8,700 nucleotides of DNA from Planctomicrobium sp. (GCA_029259835.1 JAJDEL010000235.1:1-8700), one strand, 5' to 3'; positions 1 to 7,959 are shown, numbered from the stretch's first letter. Numbers and translations: made by a program. The notes: generated by a model not told the origin, from the sequence alone.

Positions 1-302
1 TGATGCAGCATTCCTTCCCATGGTTGGCCCTGTTTTCGGGTCATGCTGAACCACATATTGAATTCTTTGATTGTCTTTTCCAGAGCAATCTGCATGCGGA
101 TTTCTTGAGGATGCTGATGCAGCAACCGTCCTTGATCAATATTGAGCAACGTTCCGTAAGCAGACCAGGTGACCGCTTTGATCCCTGGCAGCGGCTTCAG
201 TGCAGGTGTGATTTTCAACGGCACCAACGCCGGTGGCTCCGGCCAAATGAGATCGGACCGCTCGTGTAACTCTTCAAGATATGCTGAAAGGGAAAGCCCC
301 AT
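1..302 (-). CDS. HAD-like hydrolase family protein, N-terminal part (runs off the left edge)
   Basis: An open frame starts at ATG 302-300 and stays open to base 1, giving 100 residues that begin MGLSLSAYLEELHERSDLIW. An in-frame TAA at 353-351 precedes it, and no other start lies between, so 302 is the only good start; no clear Shine-Dalgarno is seen. Around residues 43-52 the segment AVTWSAYGTLL resembles HAD motif I (hhhDxxGT[LV]), but the nucleophile aspartate position is serine. A helix-rich stretch follows (HPQEIRMQIALEKTIKEFNM), which would be the start of the cap region. From memory, planctomycete proteins annotated as HAD hydrolases share this N-terminus, so the altered motif may be a family trait and not damage. 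Without the catalytic Asp a phosphatase activity is doubtful. The remaining motifs lie outside the window, so substrate and activity cannot be judged. Confidence 0.68.
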   Translation of the reverse strand, partial: MGLSLSAYLEELHERSDLIWPEPPALVPLKITPALKPLPGIKAVTWSAYGTLLNIDQGRLLHQHPQEIRMQIALEKTIKEFNMWFSMTRKQGQPWEGMLH

Positions 303-455
303 GAGTGAAGTACCTGGGTTGCCAGTTGAAGTTGAACACCCACTATGGAATTATCACCTGCCGAACTCAAGCGTTCGAGGCAAATGATTGGAAGTTTGTG
401 ACACGTTCGTCGTCTGTTTTTCAGAAGGAACCAGCTCAATCACTCCTTAAAAGAT

Positions 456-595
456 TTGACCACGAAAGAAGCGAAAAAGACGAAAGGAGGCTGTGGTGAA
501 TTCGGTTCTATATCAAGCAGAGTGCCGGAAGTCTCTTCAGAAGGAAGGCAATTCCCCGATATTTATTTCGTGCCTTTCGTCTCTTTCGTGGTCAA
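456..595. repeat. Inverted-repeat element with CCACGAAAG arms
   Basis: The left arm TTGACCACGAAAGA (456-469) is matched perfectly by its reverse complement at 582-595. A second shared block, GACGAAAGG (479-487), is matched by CCTTTCGTC at 573-581; the left arm carries nine extra bases between its two blocks. The interior of about 85 bp has no convincing reading frame. It occupies the otherwise gene-free stretch 303-693. Short repeats of the type 'accacgaaagacacgaaag' are scattered through many planctomycete and related genomes, so this is probably a non-coding dispersed repeat or a very small MITE. No target duplication is evident. Confidence 0.6.
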
Positions 596-693
596 TACTT
601 TCCCTCTTCAACCACTCTCGGAAAAAGAATGAGAGAGGTGGTACTTGCAACATCACCATTCGCGCCGGGTGCCATAACTATTGAGCTGTACGG

Positions 694-1089
694 CTACGTA
701 GTAATACGTTTGCGTGCATATTCAAGCAATCGAGTTGGAAGTCCAGAGAACAACGCGTAGACTCGCGATTCGGCCTTGTCGAGCTGGGCTTCTTCTTCGG
801 CAGTAAACATGTATTGACCATTTTCGTCGACATCCCTACCGCCTGCCCAGCGAACAGAGTCCAGGTGGTCAGCGATTTCGGAAGCACCCAGAATACGAAA
901 GGAGTCGAGAACCCGATCACCATCATCAGCACCATCCCAGAATTGATGAATGCCATCTCCTTCGATGTGACCGATAGCGTCATAGATATCTATGACGACT
1001 TGCTCATCACGATTAAGCGGTGTGCCATTCTGTTCGCGCACATCGAGCGTGCAGCACATCTTATCCAGTTCTCCAATAAACTCAGCCAT
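694..1089 (-). CDS. DUF4375/DMP19-like protein
   Basis: This frame encodes 131 residues from ATG 1089-1087 to TAG 696-694. A GTG one codon upstream (1092) is possible, but the ATG sits in a TGATG junction that shares one base with the stop of the upstream gene, the classic arrangement for translational coupling. The core IYDAIGHIEGDGIHQFWDGA, then DDGDRVLDSFRILGASEIADHLDS, follows the DUF4375 (DMP19 C-terminal) pattern 'E..v.ngGf.QFf.n...d......al..iGA...a.i'. The C-terminus LDKAESRVYALFSGLPTRLLEYARKRI matches its closing 'LD..fy.l...l...l..yi' helix. There is no signal peptide, so it is probably cytoplasmic. The family is poorly characterised and I assign no biochemical role. It is the second gene of a two-gene operon with the secreted protein upstream. 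Confidence 0.72.
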   Translation of the reverse strand: MAEFIGELDKMCCTLDVREQNGTPLNRDEQVVIDIYDAIGHIEGDGIHQFWDGADDGDRVLDSFRILGASEIADHLDSVRWAGGRDVDENGQYMFTAEEEAQLDKAESRVYALFSGLPTRLLEYARKRITT

Positions 1090-1883
1090 CACCGGCGTGC
1101 GCCTTTGTTAGGTAGCACGTCCAATGGAACAACCGTTGCATCTCGTTTCTTCATAGCGGCTTTCTTTCTCAAAAGCACGGTTTGCACGTCCATTCCGATC
1201 TCTTTCTGCCGCTTGAGGATCTGTATTTCCAATGGCAGTATGTTCACAAAGTAACTATCGGCATCAGGTGCACCAATAATCCTTTCACGGTCGAGCAGCC
1301 ATTTCAGACACTCGATTTGCATCTCAGGGTACGTCAAATCCTTGTTTTCTTCGAGCCATTTTTTAATCCCACCTGCCTCATCGAACGGCGTTCCTTCCCA
1401 GTATGGCTTTAGATGTCCCTTTCCGTCCTTTCCCGTCCGTTGATATCCGTATTTTGAATAGTCTCTCGGCCGATCCTGTAACTGAAAGTAGATGTTCCAC
1501 TTACACGCATCACCGACAGAATTGCCGAGAGAGTGGTTGCGGAAATTTATTGACTGTCGTTTGTCACCCAAATGCGTGACCAGTATCGGAAAAGCCTTGG
1601 CCTTCAATTCGGAGAGTTTTTGGAACGCATCCTGAACGTTCTTGAAGCGATGACGGTATTCGTCGGAATTGACTCTGACGTCGGGGTTAAGAACCGACTT
1701 GCCAGATGTGCGACTAGATTCAAATACAAGTTGGTCAATCAACGCTTCGATTGTTTTAACGTCAACTGGGGATGGTTTCTCTTCGAGGTGGTTTTTGTCG
1801 ACGGGCTTGGAAGATTGCTGAGCACAAATAGCGCTGCTGAAAGTGGTAATGACGAGCATCGCGATGACGAAAGGTCTAGACAC
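1089..1883 (-). CDS. Secreted protein of unknown function
   Basis: I place the start at GTG 1883-1881 (264 residues). GGAG lies eight bases upstream and the product then begins directly with a signal peptide, SRPFVIAMLVITTFSSAICA, cleaved near AQQ. An ATG at 1916 would put 11 polar residues in front and is less likely. The mature protein starts with a charged, low-complexity linker, then a helix (VKTIEALIDQLVFESS). A conserved-looking middle follows: FPILVTHLGDKRQSINFRNH, VGDACKWNIYFQLQDRP, KPYWEGTPFDEAGGIKKWLE and YPEMQIECLKWLLDRE, ending in a lysine/arginine-rich tail. No catalytic motif is recognisable. Similar exported proteins seem to occur in other planctomycetes. It probably acts in the periplasm or cell envelope, and its stop overlaps the start of the DUF4375-like gene by one base. 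Confidence 0.8.
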   Translation of the reverse strand: MSRPFVIAMLVITTFSSAICAQQSSKPVDKNHLEEKPSPVDVKTIEALIDQLVFESSRTSGKSVLNPDVRVNSDEYRHRFKNVQDAFQKLSELKAKAFPILVTHLGDKRQSINFRNHSLGNSVGDACKWNIYFQLQDRPRDYSKYGYQRTGKDGKGHLKPYWEGTPFDEAGGIKKWLEENKDLTYPEMQIECLKWLLDRERIIGAPDADSYFVNILPLEIQILKRQKEIGMDVQTVLLRKKAAMKKRDATVVPLDVLPNKGARR

Positions 1884-2279
1884 GGTTACTTCTCCGTTGG
1901 ACGAACAAGAAATCAAAGAGAATCATTTTCCGTATCACGCTATGTCTTCAGGGGTATTTCGCTTCGAATACAGAATTGTGGTTTCCATGTTGGTCGAGCG
2001 TAAATCAATTGGGGGGTGATTTCAATTGCCAGTTTGGCAGTTCTTGCGAGGCTAGTATTGCGTCAACTCTAAAAATAGGGGTTGATGAAGTTGCAAGGAG
2101 CGACAACGGAGCGGGTTATGTCGAGCACTGCCCCAATTCTAAGCCTTGACAAGGCACTGGGGCCTCTCTGCCGTTGAATGCTCAGGAGGTTGGCCTACTG
2201 TCACTGAAAGAAATTCCTGCGATTACAGGATCAAAAGATGCTTCAGAATCGATTTTGCTTCTGCTCATAGACGATTCTT
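1884..2279. other. Divergent intergenic region
   Basis: These 396 bases separate the leftward secreted-protein operon from the rightward DUF1501 gene. No frame on either strand looks coding. The stretch must hold the promoter of the leftward operon, but I see no convincing -35/-10 pair there. Its one structured element is the nested hairpin at 2130-2163, listed separately. Confidence 0.5.
2130..2163. other. Nested hairpin in the divergent intergenic region
   Basis: The outer arms GCCCCA (2130-2135) and TGGGGC (2158-2163) enclose an inner hairpin GCCTT-GAC-AAGGC (2143-2155). Seven unpaired bases lie on the left and two on the right between the stems. No T-tract follows on either strand, so it does not look like an intrinsic terminator for either neighbour, which in any case point away from it. 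It could be a protein-binding site, part of a leader, or a relic of a repeat. Confidence 0.4.
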
Positions 2280-2307
2280 TGTTATGATGGCGGATCGATA
2301 CAAAGGA
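2280..2307 (+). promoter_or_regulatory. Extended -10 promoter and ribosome binding site of the DUF1501 gene
   Basis: TGTTATGAT at 2280-2288 matches an extended -10 (TGnTATAAT) with one mismatch. No good -35 stands at 17 bp, as is usual for extended -10 promoters. Transcription would start near 2295, giving a leader of about 20 bases. AAAGGAA at 2302-2308 is a Shine-Dalgarno about seven bases before the ATG at 2315, and it fixes that start. Confidence 0.45.
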
Positions 2308-2314
2308 ACAACGA

Positions 2315-3490
2315 ATGCCTAAAAAGAAGCAGCAACGGTCGCTCGACTCTGTCTCTCGCCGTGGTTTTCTGGCGGTTGGAGGAGTTGGGATTGTCGGTTT
2401 TTCTCTTGGAGAGTCGCGCGCCGCTGCGCGAACGAACTCGAGAGCCGTCATCCAAATTGTGATGAATGGCGGTCCGAGTCATCTCGACACGTTCGACCCC
2501 AAGCCAGATGCCCCACGGGAAATCCGTGGACCGATTCGGTCAATTGAGACGGTGATCCCTGGTGTTCGCTTTGCAGAATCGTTGCCGAAGCTGGCTCAGA
2601 GAGCAGACGAACTCGTCATTCTGAAGTCGTTGTACCACGATGCTTCGCCAATTCACGAAAGTGGACTGCAATTGCTGTTGACGGGTTCACTTGTCAAAAA
2701 CGGCTTGCGACCGCCGAACATTGGAGTCGCCATGAGTCGGCTTCTCGAAAGAAAAAAGCAAGCACCGATTGCAGTTCGCCTGGGAGGAACATTATCTGCG
2801 ACCGGAGTAAATGCGTATCGCGGAAATAGTGCTGGGATGTTGGAAACTCCCGGCGAAGAAGATGAGGACGACTTACCGACACTCAGCAGTCTTCAAGACT
2901 CCGGGTTCTCGACTCCTGACTTTGCGTCACTCTCTGCAAAAGTCAAACGCAATTACGGCGAGACACGTTTTGGAGAACTGTTTTGGACGGCAGCACGGCT
3001 TGTGGAATCTGGCGTGCGGTATGTTGAAATCAACACGTTCAACAAGTTGGAAGGTGAAGTCACCTGGGATGCTCACGGCTGTTCGAAAACGGCTCCGGGG
3101 ACAATCTTTGACTATCGAGACACTCTCGGACCGCAATTTGATCAAGGTGTTTCTGCCCTGTTTGACGACTTACAGGCTTCTGGTTTGTGGGATCAAACGC
3201 TGGTCGTCAGCACCGGAGAAATGGGCCGCACTCCGCGTATCAATGAGAACAACGGTCGCGACCACTGGCCGGACGTATGGTCCGGATTGCTTGCAGGAGG
3301 TGGCTTGGAAGGAGGGCAAGTCATCGGTGCCAGCGATGCCAATGGCGAATCGATTCAGGACCACCCGATTCATGTCAGTGAAATCCCAGGGCTGATCGGC
3401 TCTTACCTGGGAGTTGATCCAGCAACAGAAATTCAAGTCCGCGAAGGCGTCACCTGGTCACTCCCGAAAGTTGCTGCGTTGTTGAGTTAA
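2315..3490 (+). CDS. DUF1501 domain-containing Tat-exported protein
   Basis: This is a 391-residue protein with a twin-arginine signal near its start: SRRGFL at residues 14-19, then the hydrophobic stretch AVGGVGIVGFSLG and an AAA-type cleavage region. The DUF1501 signatures follow: VIQIVMNGGPSHLDTFDPKP (residues 45-64), HESGLQLLLTG (114-124), SGVRYVEI (232-239), STGEMGRTPRIN (299-310) and GRDHWPDVWSGLLAGGG (314-330). The family belongs to the alkaline-phosphatase/sulfatase-like fold group and is greatly expanded in planctomycetes; the His and Asp residues in these motifs are candidate metal ligands. Its substrate is unknown. Length fits the shorter DUF1501 class. These genes usually sit beside a DUF1549/DUF1553 (PSD-type cytochrome) gene, but none is present here; both neighbours are unrelated and it appears monocistronic. 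Confidence 0.93.
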   Translation: MPKKKQQRSLDSVSRRGFLAVGGVGIVGFSLGESRAAARTNSRAVIQIVMNGGPSHLDTFDPKPDAPREIRGPIRSIETVIPGVRFAESLPKLAQRADELVILKSLYHDASPIHESGLQLLLTGSLVKNGLRPPNIGVAMSRLLERKKQAPIAVRLGGTLSATGVNAYRGNSAGMLETPGEEDEDDLPTLSSLQDSGFSTPDFASLSAKVKRNYGETRFGELFWTAARLVESGVRYVEINTFNKLEGEVTWDAHGCSKTAPGTIFDYRDTLGPQFDQGVSALFDDLQASGLWDQTLVVSTGEMGRTPRINENNGRDHWPDVWSGLLAGGGLEGGQVIGASDANGESIQDHPIHVSEIPGLIGSYLGVDPATEIQVREGVTWSLPKVAALLS

Positions 3491-3533
3491 CTCGGGTTTT
3501 GCGACGGGACGGTTGGTTTCATTCTGCTTGATA

Positions 3534-5741
3534 TCAACCGCCAATGGCGGTTCCGATTTGGTATGTCAGAAACGCTGCGACGTAGGCTAGAACTGTCATG
3601 TAAGTAAATGTGAAGATCGGCCAGCGCCAACTGTTCGTTTCTCGGCGAATGACCATGAGCGTTGCACCACATTGGGCACACAATGCGAAGAACACCATAA
3701 TCGAAAGTGCGACTGGAACCGTGAACAGCGGACGTCCATCCGGCCATGTGGCGGCGGCGAGTGTACTTCGCAGGCCGGGATTCTCTTCGTCGGTGTCGCC
3801 GCCGAGACTGAAAATCGTCCCAAGCGTAGCGATGACAACTTCACGGGCAGGGAAGGATGCCAACGCACCAATTCCAATTCTCCAATCCCAACCGAGTGGT
3901 TTCACAACAGGTTCTATCGCTACACCCATGCGGCCTAAATAGCTCTCGCGGATGAGTTTTCCCGCAAGTAAGTTGTGCTGATCGGAAAGCTGATCGAGTG
4001 TTTCTTGCTCGGCAGGTGCTGTCACTTCAATCGTTTCCATTTGAATGGAAAGATTGTGCAGTTCTGAGTGGTCCGATGGAAAGTAACTCAGTGCCCAAAC
4101 GAGAACCGTGACACTGAAGATTAACGTTCCGGCTCGGACTACGAAGGCTTTCGCGCGGTCGTAGACTCGGTCGAATACGATCCGTGGGGAGGGCCATTTG
4201 TAAGGCGGGAGTTCCATGACGAACGGAGGCGTCTCGCCTTTGAAGAATGTCTTCTTAAGAATCCACGCGATGGGAATCGCGATCAACGTTCCTAACGCAT
4301 ACATCGCAAAAAGAACCGTTCCCTGGAGTGGAAGCCATCCAAAAATGAAACTTGCAGGGATGAATGTGTAAATCATCAAAATGTAAACTGGCAACCGAGC
4401 GGAACAACTCATCAGTGGTGCGACAAGCATGGTGACCATCCGGTCCCGGCGGTTTTCGATGACGCGAGTTGCCATAACGCCTGGAATCGCACATGCGAAT
4501 GAAGACATCAATGGCAAAAACGATTTTCCACTGAGACCAATTTTGGTCATCAGTTTGTCCATCAAAAATGCTGCTCGTGCCATGTAACCACAGTCTTCCA
4601 TGATCGCAATAAACGCAAACAACATCACAATTTGAGGCAGAAAGATAATGACAGAACCGACACCGGCGATCAGGCCATCGACCAGTAAACTGCGCAGTGT
4701 TCCTGGCGGCATCCAACCTTCAACAGTTGTAGAGATGAAATTTTGCCCTCCTTCAACGAGGTTCATGAAAGGGCCAGACCAAGTGTAGATGGCCTGGAAC
4801 ACTAGAAACATCAGTAATGCAAAAACAAGAATTCCGGAAAAACGATGAGTCACGATCTTATCGATGCGGTCACTGGTACTCAGTGTTTGATCGCTTGCCG
4901 GTCGAACCATCACTCCATCGAGCTTTTCACGAATCCAGTTGTAGCGAAGTTTTGTTTCAATCGCCGGGATGCGGCAACCTTCTGCGGCAAGTCGCAATCG
5001 TGTTTCGCCGAGGTATTCTTTTAACTGTAAGGTGTTCTCTTTATTCGTCGCTTCTTCACTCGCGCCGCGAACATCTAAAAGCATTCGCTCGTGAAGGTAG
5101 AAGTGAGCAGGTTCTTCTCCATGCTCCACAAGCCATGCAGAGAGTTTTTCGACTTCGGCATAGAATGCTTCAGGAAACAAACGAGGCGGAGGTGTCACTT
5201 CATCTTCGACCACTTGAATAATCGCTTCGCTGACGGCTTCAATGCCGTCCTGGCGATGAGCAGATGTCATCACAACAGTGACGCCCAACCGTTGCCGAAG
5301 TTCGTCAACATCAATCGTGATGCCGCGATTTTTTGCTAGATCCCACATATTCAAGACGAGAACAGTTGGCAAATTCAGATCACGAATTTGACTGAAGACA
5401 TAAAGGTTTCGTTCGAGGTTTGAAGAATCAACAATGCAAACAACTGCCTGCGGTTTCGGAATGTCGTCTTGTCGACCGAGAAGCACATCGACGGAAACCA
5501 TTTCGTCCGCTGAACGCGGGGAAAGGCTGTAAGTTCCAGGCAGGTCGATGAGCGTGATGTCTCGTTCTTTGAATTGGTACTGCCCGACTTTCTTCTCTAC
5601 GGTCACGCCAGGAAAATTTCCGACACGAGCCTGTCCACCGCAGAGTGCATTGAAGAGCGTACTCTTGCCGGTGTTCGGATTGCCGATCAGGGCGACGGTC
5701 AAGCGAGACGATTCTGAAGGCGTCGTGACCGAATCAGACAT
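3534..5741 (-). CDS. feoB: Ferrous iron transport protein B
   Basis: FeoB is a 735-residue inner-membrane Fe(II) transporter with an N-terminal GTPase. The G motifs are all visible: G1 GNPNTGKS (residues 20-27), G2 NFPGVT (42-47), G3 DLPG (66-69), G4 NMWD (131-134, the FeoB form without the usual lysine) and G5 near TSA (159-161). A helical spacer leads to the membrane part from about residue 296. Both gate repeats are recognisable: GLIAGVGSVIIFLPQI...MEDCGYMARAAF (356-392), FACAIPGVMATRVIENRRDR (415-434) and APLMSCSARLPVYILMI (441-457); then GALASFPAREVVIATLG (625-641) and CAQCGATLMVIRRETNSW (688-705). It looks complete and undamaged. It is the last gene of a feoA-feoA-feoB operon, 43 bases after the second feoA, and converges on the DUF1501 gene. 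Its Shine-Dalgarno is weak. Confidence 0.97.
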   Translation of the reverse strand: MSDSVTTPSESSRLTVALIGNPNTGKSTLFNALCGGQARVGNFPGVTVEKKVGQYQFKERDITLIDLPGTYSLSPRSADEMVSVDVLLGRQDDIPKPQAVVCIVDSSNLERNLYVFSQIRDLNLPTVLVLNMWDLAKNRGITIDVDELRQRLGVTVVMTSAHRQDGIEAVSEAIIQVVEDEVTPPPRLFPEAFYAEVEKLSAWLVEHGEEPAHFYLHERMLLDVRGASEEATNKENTLQLKEYLGETRLRLAAEGCRIPAIETKLRYNWIREKLDGVMVRPASDQTLSTSDRIDKIVTHRFSGILVFALLMFLVFQAIYTWSGPFMNLVEGGQNFISTTVEGWMPPGTLRSLLVDGLIAGVGSVIIFLPQIVMLFAFIAIMEDCGYMARAAFLMDKLMTKIGLSGKSFLPLMSSFACAIPGVMATRVIENRRDRMVTMLVAPLMSCSARLPVYILMIYTFIPASFIFGWLPLQGTVLFAMYALGTLIAIPIAWILKKTFFKGETPPFVMELPPYKWPSPRIVFDRVYDRAKAFVVRAGTLIFSVTVLVWALSYFPSDHSELHNLSIQMETIEVTAPAEQETLDQLSDQHNLLAGKLIRESYLGRMGVAIEPVVKPLGWDWRIGIGALASFPAREVVIATLGTIFSLGGDTDEENPGLRSTLAAATWPDGRPLFTVPVALSIMVFFALCAQCGATLMVIRRETNSWRWPIFTFTYMTVLAYVAAFLTYQIGTAIGG

Positions 5742-5784
5742 GAAACTTACCGCAGGTTTTAAGGTGGGGCTTTGGGGATGGATA

Positions 5785-6012
5785 TTAGTCGGAGACTTCT
5801 ACGCGGGCAGCTTCTGTCTCGCGGAGAGAAATACGGTAGCCACGAACGGAGAATTCAATGGGATCGCCGAGAGGAGCGAATCCGACGAGTTCAATTTCTT
5901 CGTCTTCGGTGAGGCCCATTTCCATGAGTCGGATGGCAACACCATCGTCCCCGTGAACCTCCACAATTCGGACCTGATCGCCAACCTGCTTCAAATCAGC
6001 GAGAGTCTTCAT
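5785..6012 (-). CDS. feoA: FeoA-family protein (feoB-proximal copy)
   Basis: This is a 75-residue FeoA-like protein from ATG 6012-6010: MKTLADLKQVGDQVRIVEV, then the hallmark AIRLMEMGLTEDEEIEL and the closing PIEFSVRGYRISLRETEAARVEV. This is the complete SH3-like beta-barrel of the family at its usual length. GAGG lies eight bases before the ATG; a GTG at 6033 with its own GAGGTG upstream would add seven residues and cannot be excluded. FeoA is a small cytoplasmic protein that binds or supports FeoB during Fe(II) uptake. It lies 41 bases downstream of another feoA-like gene and 43 bases upstream of feoB. The C-terminal half is unusually acidic (TEDEEIEL) compared with the other copy. Confidence 0.9.
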   Translation of the reverse strand: MKTLADLKQVGDQVRIVEVHGDDGVAIRLMEMGLTEDEEIELVGFAPLGDPIEFSVRGYRISLRETEAARVEVSD

Positions 6013-6053
6013 CGAATGCGCCTCGTCTGTCACCTTCGCTCACCTCGTATGAA

Positions 6054-6308
6054 TCAGGCAATGGATTCGGCAAGTTCGACCATGATCATCGTTGAAGGAT
6101 CGCATCGGTAGGAAAATCGATGCCCGTCAATCGCCAGAATGCAAGGCTCACCCGTTTTTACCATCCGGATTGTAACCCCTTCTCTTAAACCGAGTTCCTG
6201 CAAACGATGCGTCCACTCATTAGGGGCAACGACTTCAAGAATCTGACCACTTTCGTGTGCCTGAAGCAGATCCAGCGGAACAACTTGAGTGGTGGTGGCG
6301 ACGGACAT
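6054..6308 (-). CDS. feoA: FeoA-family protein (first gene of the feo operon)
   Basis: This is an 84-residue FeoA-like protein. After a polar N-terminal extension of about 10 residues comes PLDLLQAHESGQILEV, the family hallmark THRLQELGLREGVTIRMV (residues 33-50), then GEPCILAIDGHRFSYRCDPSTMIMVEL (53-78). It has the SH3-like fold expected of FeoA but differs strongly from the second copy and carries two cysteines (Cys56, Cys69) that copy lacks. The start at ATG 6308 is the only ATG in the region and has little Shine-Dalgarno signal. Tandem divergent feoA genes before feoB are common in planctomycetes and some other phyla; whether the two proteins have separate roles is not known. A Fur-like palindrome lies about 20 bases upstream. 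Confidence 0.9.
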   Translation of the reverse strand: MSVATTTQVVPLDLLQAHESGQILEVVAPNEWTHRLQELGLREGVTIRMVKTGEPCILAIDGHRFSYRCDPSTMIMVELAESIA

Positions 6309-6327
6309 GGATTCTCACTATTAGAAT

Positions 6328-6342
6328 TGAGACTCAGTCTCA
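6328..6342. promoter_or_regulatory. Candidate Fur-type operator upstream of feoAAB
   Basis: TGAGACT-C-AGTCTCA is a perfect 7-1-7 palindrome. The Fur 7-1-7 consensus TGATAATnATTATCA has the same length, spacing and TGA/TCA ends, and each half-site matches it at five of seven positions. A further half-site, TGAGAAT in minus-strand reading, lies at 6311-6317, ten bases closer to the gene, and is nearer the consensus. The site falls between the predicted transcription start and the feoA ATG, where a repressor would block transcription. Fur-family control is inferred from motif and gene function; another metalloregulator such as a DtxR-type protein is possible. Confidence 0.5.
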
Positions 6343-6355
6343 GTAGGTCTATCGA

Positions 6356-6384
6356 ATTGTAGCAGGCTGGCTGGCCACTGCAAA
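6356..6384 (-). promoter_or_regulatory. Candidate sigma-70-type promoter of the feo operon
   Basis: On the minus strand TACAAT (6361-6356) matches the -10 consensus at five of six positions. TTTGCA (6384-6379) stands 17 bases upstream and matches the -35 at four of six. The predicted start near 6349 gives a leader of about 40 bases before feoA and puts the palindrome at 6328-6342 just downstream of the start. This is a motif match only. A second possible -10, TCTAAT, lies nearer the gene. Confidence 0.4.
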
Positions 6385-6461
6385 TCAATAGTTCAAGAGA
6401 ATTGCCATTTCTGAGACCAGCGACATGGGGTGACTAAGGAACTGTCAGAAATAGATTCCCG

Positions 6462-6641
6462 GTATCAGCTGCTTGGGCGCTAGCCTTGGGCCTTGCGCAA
6501 GTCACGTTTTCTCGTGAATTGCCCGACGCTATCGCGTTCGGCTCATGGCGAGAAATTCCAAAGTAGATACCAATGGGCGCTAGCCCCGGATCAAATTCCG
6601 GTTCACGCTCAGAAACGAGGCTAGCACCCTGCGTCTGATAC
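6462..6641. repeat. MITE-like element with imperfect terminal inverted repeats
   Basis: The left end reads GTATCAG (6462-6468), six or seven bases, then GGGCGCTAGCC (6475-6485). The right end, read on the other strand, gives GTATCAG (6641-6635), then GGGTGCTAGCC (6629-6619). The 11-bp cores differ at one position. A third copy of GGGCGCTAGCC in left-end orientation lies inside at 6575-6585, exactly 100 bases from the first. An internal hairpin CCGGA/TCCGG (6586-6601) follows it. The 180-bp unit has no credible reading frame, so it is either a non-autonomous mobile element or a dispersed intergenic repeat. No target duplication was recognised. Confidence 0.45.
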
Positions 6642-6736
6642 AGACCGAATCAACTCGGTCACATATTTACGGGACTATTCCTAAGTTAGTGTGCTGAGAT
6701 CATCCGAAGCAGGCGTCCAATGCCAGACACGGCAGC

Positions 6737-6859
6737 GAACTTCTGAGCCCAGTGAAGCGAAGAAAAGCCGTGAGCTCTGGCTGCAACACATTGGGCGAAG
6801 AGAACGTTTCTCAGCGTCGAGCCTGTCGAGTGCTTGGTCAACCACGTTCGAGTCAACGT
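6737..6859 (+). pseudogene. IS3-family transposase remnant
   Basis: One frame reads ELLSPVKRRKAV, then VSQRRACRVLGQPRSSQR (6806-6859). This is the hallmark start of the OrfB part of IS3-family transposases ('SPxRRRxAV...LGVSERRACRVLGQPRSTQR'). Upstream the frame is closed by TGA at 6695-6697; after SSQR the expected 'Y.P' continuation and the whole DDE integrase core are missing. About 40 codons of a protein of roughly 300-400 residues remain, so this is a dead fragment. No terminal inverted repeats of an IS were found. It shows that a transposable element once inserted between the feo operon and cheB. Confidence 0.75.
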
Positions 6860-6925
6860 CGAGAACCTCACGGTCTGCGTCAATTACTTAAGCAGAGCGG
6901 AGAAACGTTGAATCTGAAATTGTTA

Positions 6926-7959
<1,034 letters not shown>

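Noticed and set aside
3..499. Small open frames on the plus strand at 3-269, 169-387 and 305-499, and on the minus strand at 215-439
   Set aside because: They lie antisense to the HAD-like gene or in the repeat region, have no family-like motifs and biased, shadow-like composition.
609..644. Imperfect stem ACCACTCTC/GAGAGAGGTGGT as a terminator for the DUF4375-like operon
   Set aside because: It needs a bulge, the loop is long and no U-run follows in the leftward direction.
814..2003. Plus-strand open frames 814-1254 and 1572-2003 opposite the secreted-protein operon
   Set aside because: The minus strand has a signal peptide, a ribosome binding site and a coupled stop/start; the plus frames have none of these.
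3537..3551. ACCGCC-AAT-GGCGGT hairpin at the convergent feoB/DUF1501 end as a bidirectional terminator
   Set aside because: It is within the last feoB codons and has no T-tract on either strand, so it is not a convincing intrinsic terminator.
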